64,000 nucleotides of DNA from Halichondria panicea (Eukaryota > Porifera > Demospongiae > Suberitida > Halichondriidae). The translations under genes and the position numbers were made by a program. The stretch lies in contig NC_087390.1 in assembly GCF_963675165.1 (NCBI RefSeq), positions 4,721,301 through 4,785,300 of the forward strand, read 5' to 3'. The notes beneath the pieces are model-generated. The model was given only the letters and a program-made list of their open reading frames with translations. It was not told the DNA's origin and made no database searches. This document shows positions 43,998-56,300 of the stretch, piece after piece (positions within the stretch are counted from its first letter, which is position 1; each line of letters opens with the position of its first letter).

Positions 43998-46900
43998 ATG
44001 TTGGCATCTAAGACATTTGTGAAGAAGACTAAAAAGGGAGCTGTTGTGAAGGTTGTTCGGGAGCACTACCTCAGAGATGATGTGTGGTGTAGTGTGAAGG
44101 GATGTACAGCCTGCAAGCAAGGAGAAGGAGCTGTTTTAGAAGCTCATCCTCTGCTAGTCTCTGATCTTTGCCCCGACAGTCATTTCCTACTGCCAGACAC
44201 AAATGTTGTGCTTCATCAGATAGACTTTTTTGAGGATGCAGCTATCAAGAATGTTATTCTGCTTCAAATTGTCTTGCAAGAGGTAATCTGGCTGTAGAAA
44301 AATAGTAGGAAAACTCCAGTACTTATATTGTTACCCCTAGCGCACAGGTGTCTGCTCTAGTTGGTGTATTTGTAAACATATCTGAAGCATGGCTTGTAAC
44401 TCTTGTGAGCTTTAGCGTTTGCTTAACTCTTTCAAAAAGAAAGTGGTTAGAGTCTGGTCGTATAGTCTGATTAAATCACCTGACTTGTACACACAGCTAC
44501 CTTACTTTGATTGGTTGTAATGTGGTGATCACCGTTGGTTTTGCCCTTTTTCTCTAAGCCTTGCCAACGTGATGTATTGTTCCTCTTGCATATACGCACA
44601 TTTTATTTCCATCAAATGTGCGTTTGTTATAGTTTGTTATAATATGAGGAAAGGCTGTAGTTTGCGAGCAGCCAAGTTTTTGTGTGATACAGGGGGAAAG
44701 GTTTAACTGGTCTTAATTTGAACCACAGCAATTATTATGTGTACTGTACATTGTCATCTGCCATTTTTCATTTTTATTTGCCTAGGTGAAAAACCAGAAC
44801 TTGAGTGCCTACAAACGAATCAGAGATCTTATTAGCAATACTTCCAAGCGTTTCTATGTTTTTGCAAACGAGCATCACAACGAAACATTCACGAAACGAG
44901 ACGGTAGTGAAAGTTCTAACGATCGAAATGACAGAGCTATTCGAGTATCCACCAATTGGTACAATGAACACTTGAAAAAGAATCTCAAAAGCCCACCAAA
45001 AGTCGTGCTTCTGACAAACGATAGAGAAAATTTAGAGAAAGCCAAATCGGAAGGTCTTGAAGTGTACACTATCCACGACTATGCTAACTCGCTGACTGAA
45101 CATCCCTCACTCGTCGATCGACTTGCAACAAGCACGTTCGAAAACGGTATGAAATCAAAAGAGAAATTGATATTTCCCGAACACCTGCCATTATCCGCAA
45201 TCCAAACGGGACTGAAAAGTGGCAAGTATCATCAGGGAGTGTTCCACGGCTCTAGGGAAAACTATCTGGAGGGTTCAGTTGGTGTTGCATCCATGGAGAA
45301 GTTTGTATTGATTCAAGGTCTTGAAAATCTCAATAGATCTGTAGACGAAGATTTAGTGGCAATTGAAATATTCCCTAAAGAGAAATGGTCCTCCCCTTCA
45401 GGCTATGTGATGAAAGATGCTGACAGTGGTCAACAATCAAAAGAAAACGAGGAAATGGACATTGATTTGCCGAGTTCTAGAGCCAAGATGGACGAAACGC
45501 TTCTTCAGCCAACTGGGAGAGTGGTGGGTGTCATAAAACGAAACTGGCGCCAGTATTGTGGCACTATCCTGCCCCTCACCCACTCTTCAATGAGCAGCAC
45601 TCGAATGCATACGTTCATCCCTGCCGATCGTCGAATACCGAGAGTTCGTCTCGAGACTAGACAAGCTCAGAATCTCATCGGAAAAAGAATTATTGTGAGT
45701 ATCGATTCGTGGCCTCGTACCTCCAGGTTCCCCCGTGGCCATTATGTGAGGGAGCTTGGTGAAATTGGAGACAAAGATACGGAGAATGAAGTATTACTGA
45801 TTGAGCACGATGTCCCCCACTTATCCTTCTCACAAACTGTGCTCGCTGATTTACCACAGCTGCCCTGGTCCATCTCGACCAAAGATCTCGAAGTTCGTGA
45901 GGATTTAAGGCACCTAGACATCTGTAGTGTGGACCCACCTGGTTGTACTGATATAGATGATGCCCTTCACTGTATGGAACTTGACAATGGAAATTTTGAA
46001 GTGGGTGTGCATATTGCTGACGTTTCACATTTTATTCGACCCGGAACGGCTTTGGACAAAGAGGCAGAAAATCGTGGAACAACTGTCTACCTTACGGATA
46101 AACGTATCGATATGGTACCCGATCTACTCAGTTCTAACCTTTGCTCATTACGGGGTGGTGAAGAAAGGTTTGCATTCTCAACGATATGGGAGTTGACATC
46201 GGATGCAAAGATTGTTTCAAATAAGTTCACCAAGAGTGTGATTCGATCGAGAGCTGCTTTGACGTACTCCGAAGCTCAGATGCGTATTGATGACACGCGC
46301 TTAGTAGACCCCGTCACAGAAAGTCTTCGTCGGCTGAACGCTCTGGCCAAGATATTGAAACAAGAACGCTTAGAGGCTGGAGCTCTCACGCTAGCATCTC
46401 CTGAAATCCGATTTGAAGTAGACAGTGAAACTCACGACCCGATCGATCTTCAGACTAAAGAATTGAGAGATACAAATTCGCTTGTTGAAGAGTTTATGTT
46501 GCTGGCTAATATCACAGTGGCTAAGCATATTCACGAGGCCTTTCCTAACTGTGCAGTCCTAAGAAGACACCCTTCCCCTCCCCTTTCAAACTACGATATA
46601 CTTATCAAGGCTGGCAAATCAAAGGGTGTGGATATTGCCGTTGAAACCGCTAAAGCTCTAGCAACTTCGCTTGACAAAGCTACACTTCCTGAAGAGCCTT
46701 ATTTCAATACGATGCTACGAATTATGACCACACGTTGCATGATGCAAGCACTCTACTTCTGCTCTGGCACACTACCGGAAGAAGAATACCACCATTATGG
46801 CCTGGCTTCTCCGATCTATACACATTTCACCTCCCCTATTCGTAGGTATTCAGACCTGTTAGTGCATCGGCTGCTAGCTACTTCGATTCACGTCGATTCC

Positions 46901-47368
46901 ACTTACCCCGAGCTACTTGAGAAGCATAAAGTACAACAAGTGTGTAGCCATCTCAACCATAGACACAAGAATGCTCAGTATGCGGCCAGAGCCTCTGTGA
47001 ATCTGCACACACACCTATTTTTCAAGAACAAAACGACTATCGAAGAAGCTTTCGTACTTTTTGTACGGCACAACGCTCTACACTTGCTCATTCCAAAGTA
47101 CGGACTCGAATCTCCTCTCTTTTTTGACGATAAGTCTGCTGATGGGGGAAAGCTAGCAATGGAATCAGACGATTCAGAGCCCTCTCTGACAGTTGAAGGG
47201 GTGAAGTTTAGGCTGTTTGATCGTCTCGTTGTTCGAGTCACCGTGCAAAAATCAAGTATTCAACAATCGAAACTATGTCTGAGTCTCATTACACCCAAGA
47301 TTCCTGGATTTAGTTTGGAGGACAATGATGCATCACCACCACCTGCCAAAAAGAGTAAAACTGACTGA
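43998..47368 (+). CDS. DIS3: DIS3/RRP44, catalytic exonuclease-endonuclease of the RNA exosome
   Basis: Two exons, 43998-44282 and 44786-47368 (phase 0), give 955 residues, close to human DIS3 (958). The CR3 motif C-x4-C-x2-C is at residues 31, 36 and 39 (WCSVKGCTACK). The PIN endonuclease follows: Asp67 in LLPDTNVVL, then NDRNDRAIR and LLTNDRENLEKA. Two cold-shock domains lie around residues 240-470. The RNB domain begins near 470 with the catalytic acidic motif DPPGCTDIDDALH (about 478-490), then VGVHIADVSHFIRPG and SPIRRYSDLLVHRLL. A C-terminal S1-like domain and a KKSK tail end the protein. It degrades RNA 3' to 5' in the nuclear and cytoplasmic exosome. All key acidic residues I can place are present. 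Confidence 0.95.
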
Positions 47369-47494
47369 AACTAATTATTGTATATGTATAAAGTATAAAT
47401 TTATAGCTATGTTGTTTGTACACCACTTTTTGTGCGATTGAATTTTTAGTCAATTTTCGTGGTTGGCGTTCGCCCACGCAATCAATCACACTCA

Positions 47495-47508
47495 GTTTCC
47501 ATAGTGAT
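47495..47508 (+). promoter_or_regulatory. candidate RFX X-box upstream of the tektin-like gene
   Basis: GTTTCCATAGTGAT matches the X-box consensus (GTHNYYATRRNAAC, relaxed RRNRAC half) at all but the last position or two. It lies 174 bp before the ATG of a ciliary coiled-coil gene, the usual place for RFX control of cilium genes. Confidence 0.45.
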
Positions 47509-47681
47509 GTGGGAATCTAATAACGTCCGCTAGCTTCAAACCGTCAAGAGAACCATAACTGTCACAATAGGTGCAAATTAGCTTCAGCTGTTGCGTTTAG
47601 CTCTGTGCAAGTAGATTGGCATCCTAAGCAAGACAAGGCAACCCTACCTGCTGGTCCCAGATAGTTGGTGCACAGTTGAAA

Positions 47682-50600
47682 ATGCCAAGAACTCCCAAGA
47701 CAGTCAGTTTCAGCCTACCTGGAACCTCCAGTTCTCGACCCATTGCCCCAAGTCCTGTACACCCTCAACCACCCCTTACAACCACAACCACCACCATTGT
47801 CGCAACTCATCAGGAAGACGATCGAAGGTCCCTATCCCCCGCTCCTGACCTCGTAGCCGATATTATCAATAGACCAAAAACTGTATACCCTGCTAAGATT
47901 CATGACCAACAGCAGCCTGAATCTCCAAGCTCAAATGATGCCAGAAGCTCACCAAATAACCAGAGACCAACGTCAAGACCCAGCTCAGAATTGGGCCACA
48001 AATCCAAGAAATCACCTGTACCATCGTATGCTCGTATCGCCCATCGAAGTCCCTCCAGTGCCAGTAGTATGAGAGGCAGGAGTCCAGTATTACAATATCA
48101 TGAGAGGCTAGTTTCACCAGCAAGTGTTGCCAAAGATGTTCGCGAGAAGACCAACAGAGGAGCACACCAACATGTCAGATCGATGAAGCAAGATGTGTCA
48201 CAATTGAGAGAACATTTGCTCAAAGTTGAGGAAGAGATCAAGAATTTGAATCGTGGACGGAGGACTCTAGAGATGTCTGTGCTGGACCTAAGGAAATCTC
48301 TGTCTGTCAATCAGCAGTCTATCAGTACGCAGCAGAAGAAAAGTAGTCGTGGAGAAGAAGTGAGTTAACCCTACCATAGAAACTGCATTATTAGAGCTTA
48401 CTCGATTATAAGCGTATCTTCACTTTAAGCACATGTTCAACTATAAGTTTGTTGTACTCGAATTGAATCGCTTTTCCAATTATGCGAAGGAGGTTAGTGT
48501 TAGCTAATTTCATTTTATCAATGAGCTAGCTAGCTTGCACAGGGCATGGCAGCTGTATAGCTGGTGATATTCATCTGGAAGGACTCTTTGGGTCCACTGT
48601 TACCTTGTTTGATCGCTGGGAGAATAATTATGAGTAAACTTGGACCTTTTTGTTCCAGTTCTTGGTCAATATTATAATGTCTGTAACGTATGGTATTGTA
48701 TGATATAGTGCTGTTTGCTTGCCTAGCTTGCTCACTTTCTAGCTAGCTACATAATTGTCACAGAGACATTGACTGCATTATAAGCACATTCTCGAATATA
48801 AGCGTATAGAGCTCTGCACGAACGCATGTACGCTAATAATCCAGTTTCTACGATATTTATGTACAACTGTGCTTATAATTATTGCCACTGCTATTGTAAA
48901 CATTAGGTGAGCCTATTTTTTACTGCAACTATATATACCTTCATGTATGATTTTGTACTAGATCTACTGTAGTTTTCACAATTATACTACATGTAGAAGA
49001 TTTTGCGGGTAAAAAACCTTTACGAATAAGTCAAATCAGAAGAAAATTTGACCCTTTGCGATCTAGCGTTCTGGCAAGGATCGTGTGTATTTACTAGGTT
49101 TGCGATTTTATTATTACAAATTGATCAACCCTCACAAAGTTAAGTTCGCAAAGTTCGCATTGTATTTACTTCCAAATTGTGCAGCAAGAAAGTTTTGAAA
49201 TGTTACAGGAGTATGTTTGATGCTCACAAAACACTCTAGTACGGGTATATACAATATACCAATTCTAAGTAAACTAGTTTGTTGATCTTTACCAAGCTTT
49301 AAGTTCTGAGAATTATGGCCTTTATAACCTATGGCTATAAGCACGTGTCTATAAGGTACGTTATATCCTGAGCCCTGTATATAATTATTATTTGGCAGGT
49401 CAGCTCGCAGACTTGAGGTATTAGAGCAATCTGGCCAGCTAAAAGCTTTTACCAGTAGAGTACCGTTGTTGACCCACTAGTGACTGTTGTACATTTAATA
49501 CATTCTTTCCTGTAGGATGCCTCTATCAAGTTGTTGCGAGAAGAGTCTCGAGTGTTGTCCAAGGGCAAACGGAGTATAGAGCAGCACTTGCAAGTGGTGA
49601 AGGCACACCTGCTAGTACTGGACACCACACGTCGCAACATCAAGACCACCGTTGCCTCTCTCTCATCCTCACTAGATCTGGATGCTCAGAACTTTAAGGT
49701 AAAATGCATAATTATCTGTTAGTGTTTTACCTGTCCTAAACCACTAATGAAAGCACCACGGGTGCTGATGCCTCGGTGGATGTGTCAAAGCTATGCCAGT
49801 GAAACTTAAAGAGTGGGAAATGATCGAGATTGTTGCTAAAAACGACTAAAGTACAAAGTCTATGGCTACTGCATCTGTAGAGCCTTGCAGCTCAGCCTCT
49901 ATTCTCACTCTTGCAGCTACCAATAGCTAGCGTTCTATTGCAGAGCTAACTACTAAGTAGAGTAGCAACACTCTGTGGAGAAGTTTTGCTACACACTCTT
50001 CTGAAAAGGCATTCCAAGTAAGCAATACTAGGCATAACTCGAAAACGAAGCATTATTTTGCAAATCTACTAATTAAAACATGACTAGAAGCCTGTAGAAG
50101 CTTTTACTCATTGATCCTCTACACAGACAGACACACAAACATGCTACAGTATACCTCGCTTGCACATGCGACTGAGGCATAACAAGTGAAGAATTGCTAA
50201 CTGTAATATAAAGGCGAGGCACCTAGGTTCAAATGAATTGTACAAAACAACCCCTAAAACAGACATCACTTTGTTCTCCAACTGGGTTCCATGCATTCTT
50301 TCCAGAGCCTATACATTGTTACCTTCAATTGTCAATTGCCCAAATCAATTCGTAAATTATACAATGATGCTTTTTTGGTGTTCACTACAGGTGTACTATG
50401 ATCATAGTAGGATAGTGCACTCAGATCACACCTCACGACAAAAGCAGTATCAGTCAAGATCTCCTGGAGATGAAGCAGGTATTGTAACTCCATTGTCACA
50501 TACAATGTAACTTTCAGTTGTTGTACCTTTACCTTATATGGTGGTTTCCTGGTTCCCTGACATAACTCAGACTTGATGTCTGGGTATTTGTCCTTATGAA

Positions 50601-53012
50601 TTAGGGAAACCTCTCGTAACAGTCACCTAGCTCTGACTAAAGGCCAGACCACCCAGGTTCCAATGATTTTTTTGCACTTTGTACTAAATAAGTACATGTA
50701 ACAACCAAAACTTTGGTATAATGAGGGTTACACTTAAATCAAATCTTGGCTATCTCCATATCCTACATACATAGTATACAATATACATCCTACAGGTAGA
50801 CTATGCTCCATGGCTATTGAGGTGGTGTGTGGGTCAAAAGCCATTCGAGCTGAGGTCAAGAGCAGAGTGGTGTCAGTACAGGCCAGCAAAACAGAGACCC
50901 ACAAGAAAACCTCTGATGCGCTCTCCAGGAATATGCAGGAGGCCAAATCTAAAAAGGTGCATTCACCATCAATATTATGTTTGTCTGTGTGGGTTAAATT
51001 CCACAATTAGCATAGTAGTTCCACAAAATCCTAGTGTGCAAGTGGTATAACAAGGGCGTGAAGGAAAAGAGGGAACAGCTTGCGAGCAAAAACTAAAGTG
51101 GGCAGTGGAAAAAACATTTGCTCGCATGTAGGGTTGATAGTCTGTTGCATGTCCTCTTCTCCTTTATACCACTTGTTGTACCCTATTTCCACACATAGTA
51201 CTAGCACAATTTATTTACTAGCACGCAGTAGAGCCCCTTTAATCTGGCCTATCACAGTTGTCCTTTTTCAGAGGGGGTGGCCGTTCGGCAACTGTAAATT
51301 CCTCGGCAGTCCGTTCGCCATGATTGTTTTAACACTTTATTCAACATACTTTATAAAGCTTGAGTAATTCATTAACTACATCTGTTCAAATACTGTACAG
51401 AGAGACATGATATTGGAGAGAGGTCAAGTGCGTCTGGCCCAAAATTCTACACTCCACCGACAACACGAAGAGGAGATTGCCCTCGGCATTGCACTGGGAC
51501 CAGTCTCAGACAAGCACTGGTACACCCATAATAATTATAGTTATTCTAGTGGTTGTGTATTACGATTATTAGATGGGTCAGCCATGATTTCACTAGTCTC
51601 CTTAGATATACCATTAAACTGTAGAGTACCTCGTTTTGGGGCTTTTCCCAATTATGTGTAGGGTTTCTATATTCTCACTTTCCCTAGTGTACATGTATCC
51701 ATTCAGCCAAGAGTTCATTGAACTCTTGATTCAGCTTATAGCACTTATAGTATATAACTGGCTTCCACTAGGTCATAATTATTGTGGTTGCCTTAGGAGT
51801 GCACTCTTGTGTATCCTCAGATGGTCCATTTCCTGAATGAAATTTCCCCCATTACCATGTGTGTACACTGGAGTGGCACACCCACAGTTGGTATCATGAG
51901 ACCCTTTCTTAGCTATTCCCTTGGCTTTTTTCAGTCTTTAGGGAATTAGATATGATTATAATTTTGTATGTATTGGGCAATGAAAGTGCTTATCGTTGTT
52001 TATTCAGATTGGTTGCTGTGGTATCCATGTTCTATGATAAAGTATCAAATTCCAGCACCAAAATTAGATAACAAATCTTTTTACCCTATTACATCATTCT
52101 GGTACGTAGCTTTATTTGTTTATTTATAGATGTGTGTAATGCATGCACTTACACATGCTTATCCTTTTATCTTTGATACGTGTACAGTACTACTTATAAT
52201 ACGGTGTACACTGCACCCCCCCTTATAATGTTGGTGCATGAACTTATAAACACCATTCTCCAGAATACACGTCCATATACATGTATCACCCTGCTCCCCT
52301 GCAGGTCAGTGTCTGAGAAGGTGGAGCGACCACTCTCCCAGATGAGACCAGGCTCTGCCGCCGAGGAGAGAGAGAACTTCAGACAAACAAAACGAAAGCT
52401 CACAAGGTCAGCATGAGCCATGCTATGTTTAGGTGCATTACAATTAGTGTGTGTAGTCACATGTCATCTGGCTGTAAACACTAATTGAGTCAACATACTA
52501 GTTGAATAAGGTATGTTACTAAGGGATACAGTAGAGATGCACGGCACTGTACTGTAACATTTACACTGGCCTCACTGGCCTCACCATCGGTGAATGTCAA
52601 AATTAATATAGAAGTGCTATAAATTATACATGTACATGTACAGGTTGAAGCAGATGCTACAAACATACTTACTAGAGTGATCACAGTAGACACAGTTCAC
52701 TGATTCGAGTATTGTCTATTCCCATGCACAGACAATTGTCTGCGTCGAGTGAGCGAGCCTCTCTGGTGAGCTCCACTGACAAAAGACTGGCCAATCAGCT
52801 GAGAGAGGGCTCACAGAGTGTTTTCCTTGACTCTCAGACCCTCAGAGTTAGGAGAATGTCCCTCGATAACAGGTGCATTATGCTTAATTGCTATTTATGT
52901 ATTTAAATATGTGGATGTACATGCAGTAATAATTATTCATGTAGGTTTTGTTACTGCACATGTCCCACAAGTATTGGCACTTGTTTTGTTTCACAGGGAT
53001 GAGTATATTTAA
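47682..53012 (+). CDS. tektin-like coiled-coil protein (TEKTL1/CCDC105-like), eight exons
   Basis: Exons: 47682-48359, 49516-49698, 50391-50478, 50796-50956, 51401-51519, 52305-52406, 52732-52872 and 52997-53012 (16 nt, ending DEYI and TAA). All borders are GT/AG and phases agree; the product is 495 residues (human TEKTL1/CCDC105 is about 500). Residues 1-150 are Pro/Ser-rich and disordered (SFSLPGTSSSRPIAPSP). From about 155 on it is coiled coil with tektin-like spacing: DVREKTNRGAHQHVRSMK, LLREESRVLSKGKRSIEQHL, EKVERPLSQMRPGS (compare the tektin RPNVELCRD loop) and SVFLDSQTLRVRRMSLDN. Tektins build filaments inside axonemal doublet microtubules. The exact orthology is inferred. An X-box candidate precedes it. 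Intron 2 carries a transposable repeat. Confidence 0.75.
49747..50181. repeat. GAAAGCACC...GAGGCATAA repeat, copy 5 (tektin-like intron 2)
   Basis: Starts GAAAGCACCACGGGTGCTGA with GATGCCTCGGTGG, ends CATGCGACTGAGGCATAA. It has the same body as 28203-28703 (CTACCAATAGCTAGCGTTCT) but is shorter and lacks most of the (CA)n. It lies in a normal gene outside the duplicated segments, which shows the family is dispersed. Confidence 0.75.
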
Positions 53013-53343
53013 TGGCGCCATGTTTCTAAAATTGCAGGTTTGGTGCAGTGACCTCTTTGGCTTAACTGTGAACATTCTTACAAACTCGTGTATAATTATT
53101 TGCACATCAACTGCTTATACATGTAGTTGCATATACTTTATGTCATTGTTGATGTTATTATTAAAAATTATGTCATTTCTAGGGGACTTTCAATTGTGAC
53201 GTTTTATTGTGGGAGATTCCCTATTTGTAGCTAGCTGTACATATACATGTAATAGTTTTTGGTGTTCATTTTTACAAAGTAGCTAAGCTCGCAAGGTCAC
53301 CGCACACAGTTTACTGTCTAGATCTCATTTCCAGGAACTTACA

Positions 53344-56300
53344 ATGGACGAACACGAAGGTGTTTTACGACTGAACGTTGAATACAGAGTCTTTCAACAA
53401 ATGTACAGCACTTTGCACACTGGTATTCAAGCTGGTCTGTCGGATGTTGTCAATGAAGTATTCGCTAAAGGACTCATCTCTCCACACACTAAGAGTGTAG
53501 CTGATAACGTAGGCATTGGGGAACCTTCTCGAGCATCTATACTGCTGAACTCGATGCTGCAAAGGACCAAAACATGTCCTAAGACATTTATCTTTTTTGC
53601 AGAAGCACTGGACTCCATAACCTCATTTCAGTATCTTTCGATGGACATGAGGAGTAACTTTACAGCACTTGAAGAACAAGATGCCGAAAGAGAGAGGGAA
53701 TTTCAAAAAAAGGTGAACGTTGCCGTTGAAAATAACCCCTCGCTTGTTATTAGACACTAGACGACTAGATGGATAAGATCTACGTGGGATCATAGATTTC
53801 CTACTGTATCTATGCCTGTGGTGGGAAGTACATGGGAAAGTGGCTTAGAGGAGGTATACTAGGGACTTAGTATACCGTATTACTAGAATGTTTTGCGAGC
53901 ATCGAACTTTGTGATGGTCGATCAATTCGCAACAATAAAATCCGCAAAACCTAAATTATTACACGCGATCCTTGCCAGAACGCAATAATTAGATCGCAAA
54001 GGGTCAAATTTTCTGCTAATTTGGCTCATTCGCAAAGGTTTTTCACCCGCAAAATATTCTAGTAGTACGGTATCTAGTAGACTCGCAAGCCACTCCCTTT
54101 TCTCTGATTGGACGGGGGCGGGAGAAAAGGGACTGGTGACTCTGGGCTACAGCTTGTGTAAATCAGGAATGCTATTAAATATTAATGTCACGTGCAAATT
54201 ATCCAATTTATTCTGATGCGTCAAAAGCTAAAGACACACAGAAGACAAGTATACAGATCTATCTAGCCAGCCTTTTGATTTTATAGATCCTTGTACCAGT
54301 GTCTGTTGTGCCACAACTTGTGGATTAGCATGGAACAGCTGATGAACGTAGAAATCTTGGCAGTCCTTCTTTGAACCGAGGAGTGGCAGCGATTTAAGAC
54401 AGCTTGTACAAGTCTGACTACTCTCAATTCAACTGCTGCCGTCTGCCATTATCTGTCTTGTATTGTACAGGTTATTAAAAGCTTTAGGCAACCAATGACT
54501 TTCGGCTGCCAGTTCTCATCACGTAAAACTAAAACAAGCTAATCTCTGCTGGTGTCTTAGATGACTATATCCTAGCTGAATGCCTGATGATGTTATTACT
54601 CCATCATCTTCTCTTTTCTAGCACTAGCATCCATTCTTAAACTGTAGCTAAGAAGCCCGCGATCACTTTTGCAGGCTACGCAATTCTACTTAACCTCACG
54701 CAATTTTTGGATCACGTGGAAAAATCAATGAATAATCTCTACCCAAATTCTGGTAGAGACACAAAATGTGTCCCAGAGTCACCAGTCCCTTTTCTCCCGC
54801 CCCCGTCCAATCAGAGAAAAGGGAGTGGCTTGCGAGTCTAGGTATCTAGTACCTGTAACTTACTTAGCATCCCATTGTCAAGCAAAGTACTTGTATGTAG
54901 TCAAGGTTTGCGCATGCGCACTAGTATCTAGACACTGTTTATCGACCAGTGTCCATGTGATTTTGAAGCCCTCAGCCACTTGTAGTACCCTCGCTACGCT
55001 CGGGATACTAAATCAGTGCCTTTGGGCTTCTAAATCCCATCATAGATACAGGAAGAAAGGGATTGGCAACAAAAGCGCCTCGAATAGCCATCCGTGTTTC
55101 CCAATCGAGGCTGCCTACTTCAACATTGGAAAAAATAGCAAAGAGACAAACGATTGTCTTACTTGTCAGTATAAGAATTTTGCTGCTCAATTCAATTTGC
55201 ACATGCTTCACAGTACACTACTTAGTAGGCAGATCTAGCTATTTATAGTAGCAGGAGGTATGCTACTTCACAACAATCGAAATCATGCTTTTGTCATCCC
55301 TCTCTTCCTGTATTATGATCCCTTAGTGCTGATCACATGATCTCCAGCCAATCAGCTTATCTGAAAGCAGTCAGGTGACCATGGATTAAATAACTTAATC
55401 CACACTTACGTGTGCTTTAAGTTGGTTAAGTGTGCTTTAAGTTGGTTTGTTAATGCACACTTTTTATCAAACAACCATAATACAAGCAGATTGAATCTGA
55501 ATGTCATCATAATTATAATAATAATACAAGCAGATTGAATATGTACACAAGCAAAGCTGAAAAGTATTAGAAAGTTGAATGTTATTGTTTCGACTTGTTT
55601 CATGTGTACCAAATTGCTGACTTGATCATAGCATCGTTTTTTCGTCTGAAGAAATAGGCTCAGCTTGCTTCGAAGATGTACATACCTGTACCTAAGCCAG
55701 ATCCATATAATCGTTTCATCAAAGGTGCTTCGAATATCATAGCTTTCCAAAAGAGCAAACCAGATACTCATTGCCATATAGTTTGCGCACAAAGTTTCCC
55801 ATCCAGTAAGCCAGATCAGCTGGAGGCATATCCAGTAGTGGGATCGGGACTGTTGGTCAGCAGGAGAAATAAGTCGAGAACATGCCCAGTCAGTCCAGAT
55901 AGCTTTAGATCGTATCTCCTTCTCCTTTGCATCAGTTACTGGGTCTACAAACCTACTAAAACTTGCTATTACGTCTAGCTAGCTAGCTAGCCACCAGCAA
56001 CTGATTTAAAATGTAGCTAGATCTAGCTGCCACGAGGCTAGAGCTCACGTGACAGCACTAAATCCTTTAGAACACACCTAGCTAAGTCACGTGTTTTAAT
56101 CTGGTGCACTCGGATGGCCTCTCGGTTACGTAATGCACTCGGCTGCGCCTCGAGCACCACGTTAACCTCGAGGCCATCCTCGGCACGCAGATTAAAACAC
56201 TTAATCTTGGCTAGGTGTGTTCTAAATAATACATAGATACCTCCGAAACAGTGTCTATCTATTAGTATATTCTATAATGTGTCTAAGCCAAAATAAAATT

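Noticed and set aside
55676-55978. 100-codon frame with KPD repeats in intron 1 of the CARD-Roc gene
   Set aside because: No homology I recognise, and no supporting promoter or splice context.
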